This document shows, piece by piece, positions 8,189 through 17,359 of a stretch of DNA of 64,000 bases (its first letter is position 1; the number at the start of each line of letters is the position of its first letter). A program made the translations under genes and the position numbers. The DNA lies in contig NZ_JADWYJ010000006.1 in NCBI RefSeq assembly GCF_021354595.1, positions 276,770 to 340,769 of the forward strand. Direction: 5' to 3'. The stretch is from Maribellus sp. CM-23 (lineage in GTDB: Bacteria > Bacteroidota > Bacteroidia > Bacteroidales > Prolixibacteraceae). Under the pieces are notes generated by a model that was given only the letters and a program-made list of their open reading frames with translations, made no database searches and had not been told where the DNA came from.

Positions 8189-9355
8189 TTAATAGTTAAC
8201 TTTGGGATATGGTTTCTTTTTATATTTCAACACCTTCGGTGTCCCTTCATTAACAAACTCAAATTCAGTAACTATGTCTTCTCCACTTATAGTCTGTAGG
8301 TTTTTAACCCGATATTTTGCGTTTATAGATTCAGCCTGATAAATCAAGCTATCTGAATTCATAACAATTGTTTGCAAGGATACCGAATTAGCAGGAAACT
8401 TCATTTCCTGTGGCATTTTCATTCCTGCTTGACATTGTATACATTCCAGTTCAAAATCGACATCTGAGTTATTATGGAACTGAACGTAACGCTTTTTATT
8501 CTCAACAATCATAGGTGGATTTTGAAAGGATACAGCTTTATGAAATAGTTGTTCCAAGTGATTCTTACGACCTACAATTGTATTTTCAAAATAAACAGCT
8601 GTTCTACCGGACATTACAGCCTCCTGTATAGCTTCATCTGAATTTTCTTTAGCAAAGATTAAAGTCATCGGTCTATGATATTCCTTATCATGAATCATAT
8701 CAACAAGTAGATGTACATCAGAACTTCCGGTAATAACCAAATCGTATTCCTTTGCCCATGAAACAGTTTCCGGAAAAAATGTGTGGTGATTATATATTTC
8801 AATCCCATCAAGTAAGTTTTGCTCTAAAAGTATCTTATGAATTTCAAAAAATTGTTCATCACCTTTCTTCTGTCCATATCCCGGGTGATTCCACTGAATA
8901 TAGGCTCCTTGTTTTCTTGCCTCTTTGAGCGCAAAAAATAATTCATCTTTAGCCAAAGAATTTAAATCTTTTGCAAATAACACATTAATATGTCCTGTCG
9001 GATTGCCACGGTTTATCTCGACACCTTTAATTAGGGTAATACCTAATCGATCGGCTAAAACCTTTGCTTCATTGAAAGGAGTATTATGGTTGTTAAGATT
9101 AATATGATCTGTTAGAAATGACCAACGATAATTGATATGATCTGTTATTGATATAACATCCAAACCATCCCTCCAAGCTTCATACACTCTTATTGTTGGC
9201 CAAACTGACCCATCCGAGAATACGGTATGCATATGAAAATCACCTTTTAAAGTAACATATCCAGGAATATTGGGAATATTAATTATTTGTCTTTGTTGTG
9301 AAAATGCAAGACTCGCAAGAATGGCAAATATCACAAACATGCTTAAACGTTTCAT
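8189..9355 (-). CDS. Secreted PHP-domain phosphodiesterase (Sb-PDE-like)
   Basis: 388 residues with a signal peptide (about 1-19, ending AFS). The PHP metal-binding set is intact: DFHMHTVFSDG near residue 40, ISITDHINY near 75, WNHPGYG near 155 and SSDVHL near 215. A beta-rich C-terminal part follows. The order of motifs fits the periplasmic Sb-PDE-like phosphodiesterases described in Bacteroidetes annotations, which hydrolyse phosphodiesters. Its neighbours are a HAD phosphatase, an SDR, a GlpT-like transporter and a glycerophosphodiesterase, which supports phosphodiester cleavage outside the inner membrane. Confidence 0.75.
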   Translation of the reverse strand: MKRLSMFVIFAILASLAFSQQRQIINIPNIPGYVTLKGDFHMHTVFSDGSVWPTIRVYEAWRDGLDVISITDHINYRWSFLTDHINLNNHNTPFNEAKVLADRLGITLIKGVEINRGNPTGHINVLFAKDLNSLAKDELFFALKEARKQGAYIQWNHPGYGQKKGDEQFFEIHKILLEQNLLDGIEIYNHHTFFPETVSWAKEYDLVITGSSDVHLLVDMIHDKEYHRPMTLIFAKENSDEAIQEAVMSGRTAVYFENTIVGRKNHLEQLFHKAVSFQNPPMIVENKKRYVQFHNNSDVDFELECIQCQAGMKMPQEMKFPANSVSLQTIVMNSDSLIYQAESINAKYRVKNLQTISGEDIVTEFEFVNEGTPKVLKYKKKPYPKVNY

Positions 9356-9433
9356 TATATACTTTTTTTACATTTTAGAATTATTAATACCAGTTGCTAT
9401 ACGGGTATAAAACTGGCCATCTTATGGCAATTA

Positions 9434-10144
9434 TTACCAATAGTTTTTTTCAATCAAGGGACGTATCACCAATTCATCAATAGATGTATTATCGTCATAC
9501 TGCATCATTGATATTATTGCATCGGCCACACTCTGTGGACTTAAATAGGCTGGCTTATCAGCATTACGGAATGGAGTATTGACACCTCCAGGATAAATTG
9601 AACAAACTCGAACATTCTTCTGTCTTACCTCCTTTCTAAACACTTTCAGCAACGCATCAAACCCAGCTTTCGAAGCGGTATATGCTCCAATACCTTCGTT
9701 TGAAAAATTGCATACCGTTGATAATATATTGATAAACAACGCTGACTCCTGATTTTGAACACGTTGATAAACTTCTTTCATAAAAATGAATGGTGCGACC
9801 ATATTCACCTTTATCATCCATTCAAGATCTGATGTTTGGATATCAGCAACATTTGCTTTAGCAGTATTTGCACCTGCACAGTTCACAAGAATATCAATGG
9901 TCCCCAATTTTTCGTATACACTTGCCACAAAGCTTATAATTTTACTTTCATTGGAAATATCAAAGGCTTCAAAGTAACCTTTATCAATACCTGCTATTTC
10001 TGATATCAGCTTATTCAATTTAAATTCAGATCTACCACAAAAAGCAACATTAGCACCTCTTTCAAACAGTTTTTCTACTAAAGCTTTACCTATTCCGGAG
10101 GTTGCGCCTGTAACCAAAATATTCTTTCCTAAAAGCTTATCCAT
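9434..10144 (-). CDS. SDR-family oxidoreductase
   Basis: 236 residues, the classical short-chain dehydrogenase length. VTGATSGIG at 11-19 is the dinucleotide-binding motif and NCAGANT near 88 stabilises the fold. A Ser in the NILSTVCNF strand and YTASK near 155 form the catalytic set. YPGGVNTPFR follows as usual. It is cytosolic. It lies 21 bases downstream of the antiporter gene, probably cotranscribed. The substrate cannot be read; in this context a polyol or glycerol derivative released from a phosphodiester is possible but unproven. Confidence 0.85.
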   Translation of the reverse strand: MDKLLGKNILVTGATSGIGKALVEKLFERGANVAFCGRSEFKLNKLISEIAGIDKGYFEAFDISNESKIISFVASVYEKLGTIDILVNCAGANTAKANVADIQTSDLEWMIKVNMVAPFIFMKEVYQRVQNQESALFINILSTVCNFSNEGIGAYTASKAGFDALLKVFRKEVRQKNVRVCSIYPGGVNTPFRNADKPAYLSPQSVADAIISMMQYDDNTSIDELVIRPLIEKNYW

Positions 10145-10165
10145 ACTCTATACTCTAATTATAGA

Positions 10166-11509
10166 TTAATCTTTAGGTTTGGCATTCCATACCATCAAGG
10201 CCAGAACAACTGAAATTATTGCGGCACCCAGCCAAAACCATTTAGCAATAGTAAAATCATAGGTAGAAAAGGTCTCAATTGTAGATTTTCCATTCTCAAT
10301 TAAAAAACCACTAGCTACATCCTGCAAACCAGCCCCAATGTAACTGGCAATTCCGACTAAACCCAATGCTGCTCCCGAAGCTTTCTTTGAAGCGATATCA
10401 ATTGCCATTAAACCTCCCAAAAAAGTTATGAGTATTCCAAATGCAAATCCAGAAATAACCATACTAAAAGTATCCATCCATATATTACCGTCCGGATAGA
10501 ACAGGAAAAGTGTCATAGAAAATATGTTTAACAATCCTGCGATCAGAGCCGGAATATTTCGGCTGCTTTTAAAAACTTTATCCGAAATTATACCAGCCAC
10601 CACAGTGCCGATTATACCACTTATGGCACTCACCGAAATAATAGAGCTGGCTTCCATATTCGTGTACCCTTTTTGTACTTCGAGATAGAATATTCCCCAA
10701 CTCTCGATAGCATAACGGCTGATATACATCATTGCACTTGAAATCGCAAGAATCCAGATAAAGGGATTTTTTAGAACTTCTTTTTGGACCGCTCCAACTG
10801 ATTTATCTTTTGCAGATACTTCAGCATGGTCGTTTTTATAATCGGCAATGGGAGGCAATCCCTTACTCGCCGGACTATCATGAAGAAATATAGATACAAT
10901 AACTGCACCAGCCAAACCGGCAATTCCTGCGCCATAAAATCCCCATTGCCAACCAAAGATGCTAACGATAAATGCAATTCCGACATAAGTTATGGCTTTG
11001 CCAATACTATGGCTAGCACTCCATATTCCATAATAAGTACCACGCTCGCGGTTACTAAACCAGCGTGAAAGTGATACCACACTCGGCGCTGCTCCCATTG
11101 ACTGAAACCAACCATTTAATCCCCACAGAATAGTAAAAACCCAAAACAAGGAAGTAAAACCTAAAGCCAGGTTAACCAGCGCAGTTAAAAACAAACCAGT
11201 TGCCATAAAGCGCTTTATGTTGCTACGGTCAGCCAAAAAACCATTTGTGAGTTTACCTATGGCATAAGTAAAAAAAAGTGCGGAACCTATCATACCAAGT
11301 TGCGATTCATCTAATAAACCGGCATCAACCATGGGCTTTTTTACCACATTCAGGCTAAGTCTGCAAACATAAAACAAGCTATAACCAATAGTGGCTGATA
11401 AGAAAACAGACCAGCGTGATTTATTGTAAATCTCCCGAACAAATTCCGTATTACGTAAAACAATCTTGCCGGAGGAGGCTGTATAAAATTGTATTATTTC
11501 TTTAATCAT
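10166..11509 (-). CDS. Organophosphate:phosphate antiporter, GlpT/UhpT-like MFS
   Basis: 447 residues with about 12 membrane segments. SLFYVCRLSLNVVKKPM in the first segment is the OPA signature, in which the Arg contributes to phosphate binding in GlpT. FFTYAIGKLTNGFLADR after it is the conserved loop 2-3. The family exchanges glycerol-3-phosphate or hexose phosphates for inorganic phosphate across the inner membrane. It sits next to a glycerophosphodiester phosphodiesterase, which makes glycerol-3-phosphate the most likely substrate. The N-terminus (about 25 residues before the first segment) is a little long. Confidence 0.85.
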   Translation of the reverse strand: MIKEIIQFYTASSGKIVLRNTEFVREIYNKSRWSVFLSATIGYSLFYVCRLSLNVVKKPMVDAGLLDESQLGMIGSALFFTYAIGKLTNGFLADRSNIKRFMATGLFLTALVNLALGFTSLFWVFTILWGLNGWFQSMGAAPSVVSLSRWFSNRERGTYYGIWSASHSIGKAITYVGIAFIVSIFGWQWGFYGAGIAGLAGAVIVSIFLHDSPASKGLPPIADYKNDHAEVSAKDKSVGAVQKEVLKNPFIWILAISSAMMYISRYAIESWGIFYLEVQKGYTNMEASSIISVSAISGIIGTVVAGIISDKVFKSSRNIPALIAGLLNIFSMTLFLFYPDGNIWMDTFSMVISGFAFGILITFLGGLMAIDIASKKASGAALGLVGIASYIGAGLQDVASGFLIENGKSTIETFSTYDFTIAKWFWLGAAIISVVLALMVWNAKPKD

Positions 11510-11520
11510 TATAATGAAAT

Positions 11521-11558
11521 TTAAAGCCCGCCTAAAAGAAAAACATGACGGGCTTTAT
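11521..11558 (-). terminator. Possible bidirectional hairpin between GDPD and antiporter genes
   Basis: AAAGCCCG (11523-11530) and CGGGCTTT (11549-11556) are perfect inverted repeats with an 18-base loop. Read on the minus strand it lies after the phosphodiesterase stop and could attenuate transcription into the antiporter gene. The trailing T-run is short. Confidence 0.45.
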
Positions 11559-11593
11559 TAATCTACCCAACTAAACCTATAAAAAATCGGATT

Positions 11594-12520
11594 TTAATCG
11601 TGTAATCCCTTTTCTCTTAAATATTCAATTAAAAGTGCTGGTCGATCCGTTTGTATAATATTCGCACCATGTTCAATTACCCAGCCCCAGGCTTTATCTG
11701 GGTGGGCGATACCTAGATCGTCGTAATGATCACCACATAAAGAGTCCCACATGGTGTTCACCCATACACGGCTTCTTTTGTCTTTAATGTTTTTTATAAC
11801 CTTAAACATTGGCGAATCATCAGAATTGTAAAGAACTTCAAATGCTAAAGGACTGGATTCGGTCAAAAAATCATCAACAAAACCATCAAGCAAGGGAGTG
11901 TTCTCAGATATAATTGGCATATAAATTATTTCATCCAATAGAGACCCATATTTTTCCCGAACCTTATCGATTTCGTCTGTACCTTTAAAAATAACTTGAT
12001 TAGTAGTCCCTGTAGCATGAATAACTTCAAATGCTTTATCCATGTATCCAGAGCATTTATCTAAATTTACAAGTACTTTCCCTTTTACAAGGTGCATTGC
12101 TTCCTCCAGTGTAGGAATTTTATGCTTTGTAGCAATTCCACATCCATTTTTTAGTGTAATTGTATTCAACGAGTCCAATGTCCATTCTGAAAGCTTACCT
12201 TTTCCGGTTGTAGTACGATCAATTTTAGCGTCGTGCATCAATACCAAGACAGAATCTTTTGTCATTCGCACATCTATTTCCACAATATCAACCCCCATTG
12301 CAATGGCATTTTGAATTGCCATTAGCGAGTTTTCCGGAGCATTACGCCAATCTCCACGGTGAGCAGCTACCAGTACATAATCATTGGTTGGAGTGTTAAG
12401 ATGATTAATTATTTCCTCTAAATGATTCTGATTTTTTTTAAAACCTGATGGATTATTGGAAGAAGCTGATAGACTTAAAGAAAGAACCAGCAAGATTATT
12501 GATATCAATTTAAAATTCAT
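11594..12520 (-). CDS. Glycerophosphodiester phosphodiesterase (secreted)
   Basis: 308 residues from the ATG at 12518-12520. A longer open frame begins at 12607, but only the internal Met gives a signal peptide (MNFKLISIILLVLSLSLSA). Catalytic GDPD features: AAHRGDWRNAPENS with the first catalytic His, VEIDVRMTKD with metal-binding acids, and LMHDAKIDRTTTG with the second His. The enzyme splits glycerophosphodiesters to glycerol-3-phosphate and an alcohol, probably in the periplasm. The adjoining antiporter would import the product. No Lol-type cysteine is seen after the signal peptide. Confidence 0.9.
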   Translation of the reverse strand: MNFKLISIILLVLSLSLSASSNNPSGFKKNQNHLEEIINHLNTPTNDYVLVAAHRGDWRNAPENSLMAIQNAIAMGVDIVEIDVRMTKDSVLVLMHDAKIDRTTTGKGKLSEWTLDSLNTITLKNGCGIATKHKIPTLEEAMHLVKGKVLVNLDKCSGYMDKAFEVIHATGTTNQVIFKGTDEIDKVREKYGSLLDEIIYMPIISENTPLLDGFVDDFLTESSPLAFEVLYNSDDSPMFKVIKNIKDKRSRVWVNTMWDSLCGDHYDDLGIAHPDKAWGWVIEHGANIIQTDRPALLIEYLREKGLHD

Positions 12521-12613
12521 AATTCCACTTTTTTTACCACTAACTTTATATGAGGATTCCAATACAAATACGGAATCCCCATATAACTCATAGTAGTAAT
12601 ACTTCAATAAATG

Positions 12614-14530
12614 CTAATTTACCCTTCCTTGTTGCAATGCTCCATGTCTCTTCATAGCCCATGTAGAATTTGCAATTCCTTCAAGACCTGTATAGATTGA
12701 ATAAAATCCAGGACTTGATAACGTCCCTATATAAGCAACGCCATCAGTACCAATTACCGGAGATGAAAACATCTGTCCATCCAGAGTTAATTTCCAATTT
12801 ACACTTCCATCAGTTGGATTCAACGAATAGAAATTAAAATCTTCGGATCCCAATAATATGGTACCATCTACAGCAATCGCAGCACTTGCATAAATGTATC
12901 TGCCTCCATCAGTAAATTGCCACTTTAAATTGCCATTCGGAGAAAAAGCATAAAAAATTGCGTCTTTTGCGCCTGCATAAATAGTTCCATCTTCTGCAAG
13001 GACTGCATTCCCAATACACTCAAGTCCCAAATCATAACTCCATTGTTGAGTTCCATCAGGATTTACTGCATAAAACTTACTGTTCTCATTAGCATCATCA
13101 CCAACATAAATAGTACCATCGCTGCCTATTACAGGTGAACATTCTACTGCTCCACCTGTTAAAAATTCCCATTTTTTTGTTCCATCAGGATTCAAGGCAT
13201 ATAAATTCATATCGTGCGAACCAATATAAATTGTCCCATCTGCTGCAATCGCTGGAGAAGATTTCACATCACTTCCAGTAGTAAATGACCATTTTTGCGT
13301 ACCATCAGGATTTATGGCATAAACATTGTCATCTTGAGAACCAATATAAATGGTTCCATCCGACCCAATTGCAGGGGAGCCAAATACCCTGTTGCCAGTT
13401 GCAAATGCCCATTTCTCCGTGCCATCCGGGTTCAAAGCATATAAATTCCCGGAATATGATCCAACATAAATGGTTCCGTCATCTCCGATTGCCGGGCATG
13501 AACCATAAATATCATCGCCATCACTACCACAAAGGAATTCCCATTTTTTGGTCCCTTCAGGATTTAAGGCATGCAAATAACCTTTGGTGTCACCGGCATA
13601 TATGGTTCCATCACTTGCAATTGCCGGAGAAGATGTTTTTATATGATCATTTGGCGTATATTTCCAAATTACTCCAATTACTTTTGCATCAACAGATACT
13701 TCATAATTTTCTCCATTATCATCAGAAAAACTCAATTTAACCGTGTATTTACCTCCTGATGAATAATTGTGAGTCGGATTTTGTTCTGTAGAAGTGATAC
13801 CATCCCCAAAATCCCAACTCCAGGATGTTGCTGTTGATACAGGCAAGTATGCCGGGTTAAACGTAAATGTAATATCGTTGCCAGCAAAAATTTGATCTGT
13901 GCTAATATTAAAAGCATCAACATCTCCGGGAGTAGCCATTTTGCTAACTAGTTCGGAAGTTGTCCCATCACTGTATTGACAAAGCATTTCAAAAGTATAT
14001 TCCTCTCCATTTGTTAGACCTTGCAGGGTATAGGATGTTTTATCCAGCCCAAATGTCAAGCTGCCATTATCAGGTTGCCATGATAACTTATATCCATCAA
14101 GGTCTTCACGCTTTGGTTTTTCCCATATCAGTACAGAAAAACCATTACCAGCAAGCGCTTCGAATTTTAATTCATCAACCGGTTCAGTTATTGCTTTGCT
14201 GATCCCAGACATCCCGGTTTCCCCATAATCACCCTGTATATTGAAAGTATATTTAGTGCCGTTTTTCAAACCTTTAACAACATAGCTAGTCAGATTTTTT
14301 TGTATTTTCTCTTCACCTCCATCCGGAGACCATTTTAATACAATTTGTTCTAAATTATCGTTAGAAGGTTTTTCCCAAGTGAGTGTTACTTGTTCATGTC
14401 CTGCAACCGCCTGAACGTTTTTAGCAATATCAAGTAAATAATTTGCTTCGGGCAAGAGTTCATCCTTGCAATTTACCAGGGCAAAAATTGCCATAAATAC
14501 GAACGCTATTTGTATTATATTTTTTTTCAT
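12614..14530 (-). CDS. Surface lipoprotein: fibronectin-III, PKD and PQQ-like propeller
   Basis: 638 residues. A lipoprotein signal ends at FALVNC (Cys about 21). Residues 35-200 hold two fibronectin type III-like units (VTLTWEKPS, GLKNGTKYTFNI). About 205-285 is a PKD domain (WSWDFGDGITSTEQNPTHNY). About 295-620 is a beta-propeller of repeated blades of roughly 38 residues with the pattern SPAIGSDGTIYIGS ... ALNPDGTKKW, as in PQQ-like quinoprotein folds; no evidence of a bound cofactor. Its place between the phosphodiesterase and SusD genes suggests a surface binding or scaffold role for the imported substrate. Confidence 0.8.
   Translation of the reverse strand: MKKNIIQIAFVFMAIFALVNCKDELLPEANYLLDIAKNVQAVAGHEQVTLTWEKPSNDNLEQIVLKWSPDGGEEKIQKNLTSYVVKGLKNGTKYTFNIQGDYGETGMSGISKAITEPVDELKFEALAGNGFSVLIWEKPKREDLDGYKLSWQPDNGSLTFGLDKTSYTLQGLTNGEEYTFEMLCQYSDGTTSELVSKMATPGDVDAFNISTDQIFAGNDITFTFNPAYLPVSTATSWSWDFGDGITSTEQNPTHNYSSGGKYTVKLSFSDDNGENYEVSVDAKVIGVIWKYTPNDHIKTSSPAIASDGTIYAGDTKGYLHALNPEGTKKWEFLCGSDGDDIYGSCPAIGDDGTIYVGSYSGNLYALNPDGTEKWAFATGNRVFGSPAIGSDGTIYIGSQDDNVYAINPDGTQKWSFTTGSDVKSSPAIAADGTIYIGSHDMNLYALNPDGTKKWEFLTGGAVECSPVIGSDGTIYVGDDANENSKFYAVNPDGTQQWSYDLGLECIGNAVLAEDGTIYAGAKDAIFYAFSPNGNLKWQFTDGGRYIYASAAIAVDGTILLGSEDFNFYSLNPTDGSVNWKLTLDGQMFSSPVIGTDGVAYIGTLSSPGFYSIYTGLEGIANSTWAMKRHGALQQGRVN
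12690..13640 (-). repeat. Internal tandem blade repeats of the propeller
   Basis: About eight tandem coding units of roughly 110-120 bases, recognisable on the plus strand by recurring ATAAATNGTNCCATC blocks (reverse complement of DGTIYI codons). They are protein repeats, not CRISPR. Confidence 0.7.
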
Positions 14531-14579
14531 TTCATTTATCTTTTCTGGTTAATCCATTTAATTAAATCTATTTTTAGCT

Positions 14580-15899
14580 CTACGGATCCAAAGGATCTGA
14601 AGCATCTGCATGTAGAGCTATTACTTTTGGCAAGAATTCGACATCGTTTATCGAAATCCGGTTTTTAAGTTCCACCGGCATATAGCCAAAATGTTTAAAA
14701 CATGTATTGTAATAATTATTACTTACCACATAGTCAATATGACTTTCGGTTGCTGTTACTATCGATTTTTTATCAGCGGGAATATCATACCTAAAAATGT
14801 ACCTTGAACCATTTCTTAAATTTGTGGTCGTGTGGCGACCATGAGGCTCCACCACGATTGCCTTTCCCGGTACATTATGGTACTTAATCATCCACTTTTT
14901 CATTTCTACGGACTCATAATAAGGAGTCTGAAATGGATAAATATTTGCTCCAGAGATAATGATAAGTGGTGCTTTTTGATTGTGATAACGATCAGCAGCA
15001 AGTTTTACCCGAATCTTAGCACTTTCACTAATTCTGACATCATCACCCGAAGAGTTTGGCGAATCACCAAGTACTAAAATCGATGCATAGGGATAGTCAT
15101 CCCAATTAATTGATGGAATATAGGCAACTACTTCTCTATTCTCTCCATCTTCAAGTGGCTCATACTTGCCCGCTTCATCGCGATTATTAAGCTCTAGTAG
15201 TTCCAGTGAAAAATGTAAGGCTGGCTCAAAGAATAATGACAAACTTGTTTTATCCTGAACCATTTTCATAATTATTTCTAGTACTTTTTGCCTGTACTCT
15301 TCACTATTAACATCATAAGCCGGACCATCGCTTACTTTATCCCGAGGCTCCTCCCCTAGTACATATTCTCTAATGATATTATTGATCCCTTCACATGCAT
15401 CAATCCAAGCCAGTTCAAGCATTCTGCCGTTTGAAACAGAAGCATATTTCTGGAATACACCTGAAGGTCTTGCATGCTTTGTGATCAACATATCCAGATT
15501 TGTTGAAGTATCTACCAAATCACCTAAATATGAAGAAATGTCATTCATCTCCTCTTTTGTAATCCTTAGGTTATCAACGACCTGAACAACTGTACTATTA
15601 TGATTATTTGCCAAACTTTCCACTTTACTCATGAAACTTTCTTTAATTTCTGAAAGCATTGTATCTTTCTCTAACTCTGAACTAACATTAGATAGCTCTT
15701 GCATTAGAGTTAAAAGATAAAAGTTGCGATCCTGCACATATGAACCACTTTTTAGAAAGCTATAACTTCTGTCGAAATCTATCTTTTCTTTCTTTCCTGA
15801 TTCAGGTTCAAGCTCAGGCACAGCACTTTCGCCTTCATTGCATTTACAGAATATGAGGCATAATAATGAAAGAATAATGATAACATTTATCTTATTCAT
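14580..15899 (-). CDS. YdcF/DUF218-like lipoprotein
   Basis: 439 residues with a lipoprotein signal (CLIFCKCNE). The N-terminal 240 residues are helical and not recognised. From about residue 270 there is a YdcF/DUF218 domain: ASILVLGDSPNSSG, SESAKIRVKLAADRY, PLIIISGANIYPF, VEPHGRHTTTNLRNG and SIVTATESHID. The family is a Rossmann-like fold of uncertain biochemistry, linked to envelope metabolism. It sits between the SusD gene and the propeller lipoprotein gene, so it may process the ligand at the outer membrane. Confidence 0.75.
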   Translation of the reverse strand: MNKINVIIILSLLCLIFCKCNEGESAVPELEPESGKKEKIDFDRSYSFLKSGSYVQDRNFYLLTLMQELSNVSSELEKDTMLSEIKESFMSKVESLANNHNSTVVQVVDNLRITKEEMNDISSYLGDLVDTSTNLDMLITKHARPSGVFQKYASVSNGRMLELAWIDACEGINNIIREYVLGEEPRDKVSDGPAYDVNSEEYRQKVLEIIMKMVQDKTSLSLFFEPALHFSLELLELNNRDEAGKYEPLEDGENREVVAYIPSINWDDYPYASILVLGDSPNSSGDDVRISESAKIRVKLAADRYHNQKAPLIIISGANIYPFQTPYYESVEMKKWMIKYHNVPGKAIVVEPHGRHTTTNLRNGSRYIFRYDIPADKKSIVTATESHIDYVVSNNYYNTCFKHFGYMPVELKNRISINDVEFLPKVIALHADASDPLDP

Positions 15900-15973
15900 T
15901 GTATTGACTATTATAGTAAGTAGGCTGAATAGAAGCTAATCGGCAAAATGCCGATTAAAGCTTCCTTATTTTG

Positions 15974-17341
15974 TTAATTATACCCTGGGTTCTGATCAAA
16001 GATATCCTTGTTGTTCATCTTTTCTATTTCGGTTTGAGGTACCGGAAAGATGTAACGGAATTCATCAACGTCGATTCCGTTTTTAGACATTTCACTTTTA
16101 GCAGTTCCTGTACGTACAAGGTCGAACCAACGATGTCCTTCAAATGGGAATTCAAGTTGACGTTCCTTTAGAATTGCATTCCTAAACGTAGTCTGATCAT
16201 GTAGATCAGTAGATGTCAGAGCACTTAACCCTGCCCTTTCATGAACCTCATTCAGGTATTTAAAAGCATCCCCACTAGCATTATATCCAATTTCATTTAA
16301 TGCTTCTGCATACATTAACAATACATCTGCATAACGTAAGATAATGTAATCATTTCCAACTTTTTTTGTTGTAGCAGAAGATTCGTCATAAAACTTCTTT
16401 AGTTTGAATGCAGCACCTAATTGTGTATATTCAATAAGGTTTTTACGATCATCTGATGCATCATACGCATTTTTTAATACTTCAGTAATGGGTGAAATTG
16501 AGACATCAGAAATAGTAAACCAATCACCATGTCCTTCATCAATTACTTCTTTATTAAACCGTATAGCAAAAATTATTTCACTATTCATTTTATTGGTTAC
16601 ACTAAATACATCAGCGACACTATTCTGCAAAGAATATGCGCCTAATAATTGATCAAGAGTACTCTTTGCTTCTGAGTATTTCTTTTGCGTAAGATAAACT
16701 TTACCTAATAGTGCTTTTGCTGAGCCAGAAGTTGCCCTTCCAACATCTTCTCCTGAATATGAAGCAGGGAGTTGACTAATTGCTTTTAATAAATCATCTT
16801 CAATAGATTCATAGACTTTACTGACTTCGGAACGACCAATACTTAAAGCTTCTTCCGGACTAACAGGTTCTAAAATTATTGGAACTTTCCCAAAAAATCT
16901 TACCAGGTTAAAATAGGTTAATGCTCTCAGAAAACGAGCTTCCCCGTCATATTGATCTTTTGCACTAAAATCCTTACTTTCAAGGCGGCTAATAACTTCG
17001 TTGCAACGCAAAATGCCGTTATAATATATTGCCCAAGCATCAAGTAAAATTCCGTTGGCTGAAGTCTCCTGAAACTTATCCAAATTATACCTGTCTTGAG
17101 TTCCGGCAGTAGGAGCCGAAAGTTCAATATTATCTGAACGGTATTCAACCATCTCAAAATAAATGTCAACCTCTGATTGTAGTTTGGCATATGCAGCAAT
17201 CAAAGCCGTATTAAAATCATTTGCATTTTTGTAGAAGTTTCCTACGTTCGCCTCATCATGAGGAGCAAGATCTAAAAATCCTTCTTCACATGCATTAAGT
17301 GAAAAAATAGCTATTATTATTATTATAAATATCTTTTTCAT
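15974..17341 (-). CDS. SusD/RagB-type outer-membrane lipoprotein (island copy)
   Basis: 455 residues. A lipoprotein signal ends at FSLNAC. The SusD pattern is clear: GFLDLAPHDEANVGNFY after the signal, TPR-like helices with ARFLRALTYFNLVRFFG near 140, and the C-terminal RQLEFPFEGHRWFDLVRTG and YIFPVPQTEIEKMN. Such proteins bind the substrate at the cell surface and cap the cognate SusC channel. The SusC gene lies 18 bases upstream. At 455 residues it is somewhat short, which fits a small ligand. Confidence 0.93.
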   Translation of the reverse strand: MKKIFIIIIIAIFSLNACEEGFLDLAPHDEANVGNFYKNANDFNTALIAAYAKLQSEVDIYFEMVEYRSDNIELSAPTAGTQDRYNLDKFQETSANGILLDAWAIYYNGILRCNEVISRLESKDFSAKDQYDGEARFLRALTYFNLVRFFGKVPIILEPVSPEEALSIGRSEVSKVYESIEDDLLKAISQLPASYSGEDVGRATSGSAKALLGKVYLTQKKYSEAKSTLDQLLGAYSLQNSVADVFSVTNKMNSEIIFAIRFNKEVIDEGHGDWFTISDVSISPITEVLKNAYDASDDRKNLIEYTQLGAAFKLKKFYDESSATTKKVGNDYIILRYADVLLMYAEALNEIGYNASGDAFKYLNEVHERAGLSALTSTDLHDQTTFRNAILKERQLEFPFEGHRWFDLVRTGTAKSEMSKNGIDVDEFRYIFPVPQTEIEKMNNKDIFDQNPGYN

Positions 17342-17359
17342 GATTATCCTTCTTTAAGA

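Noticed and set aside
12521..12607. N-terminal extension of the glycerophosphodiesterase
   Set aside because: It has no signal-peptide character and would bury the clear signal peptide that starts at the internal Met.
12690..13640. Regular repeats that could suggest a CRISPR or satellite array
   Set aside because: The repeats are in frame inside a long gene and translate to propeller blades; the units vary by codon and have no spacer structure.
13285..13740. 151-residue open frame on the plus strand
   Set aside because: It is the complement of the repeated propeller coding region, and its His/Gln-rich sequence is typical of an antisense shadow.
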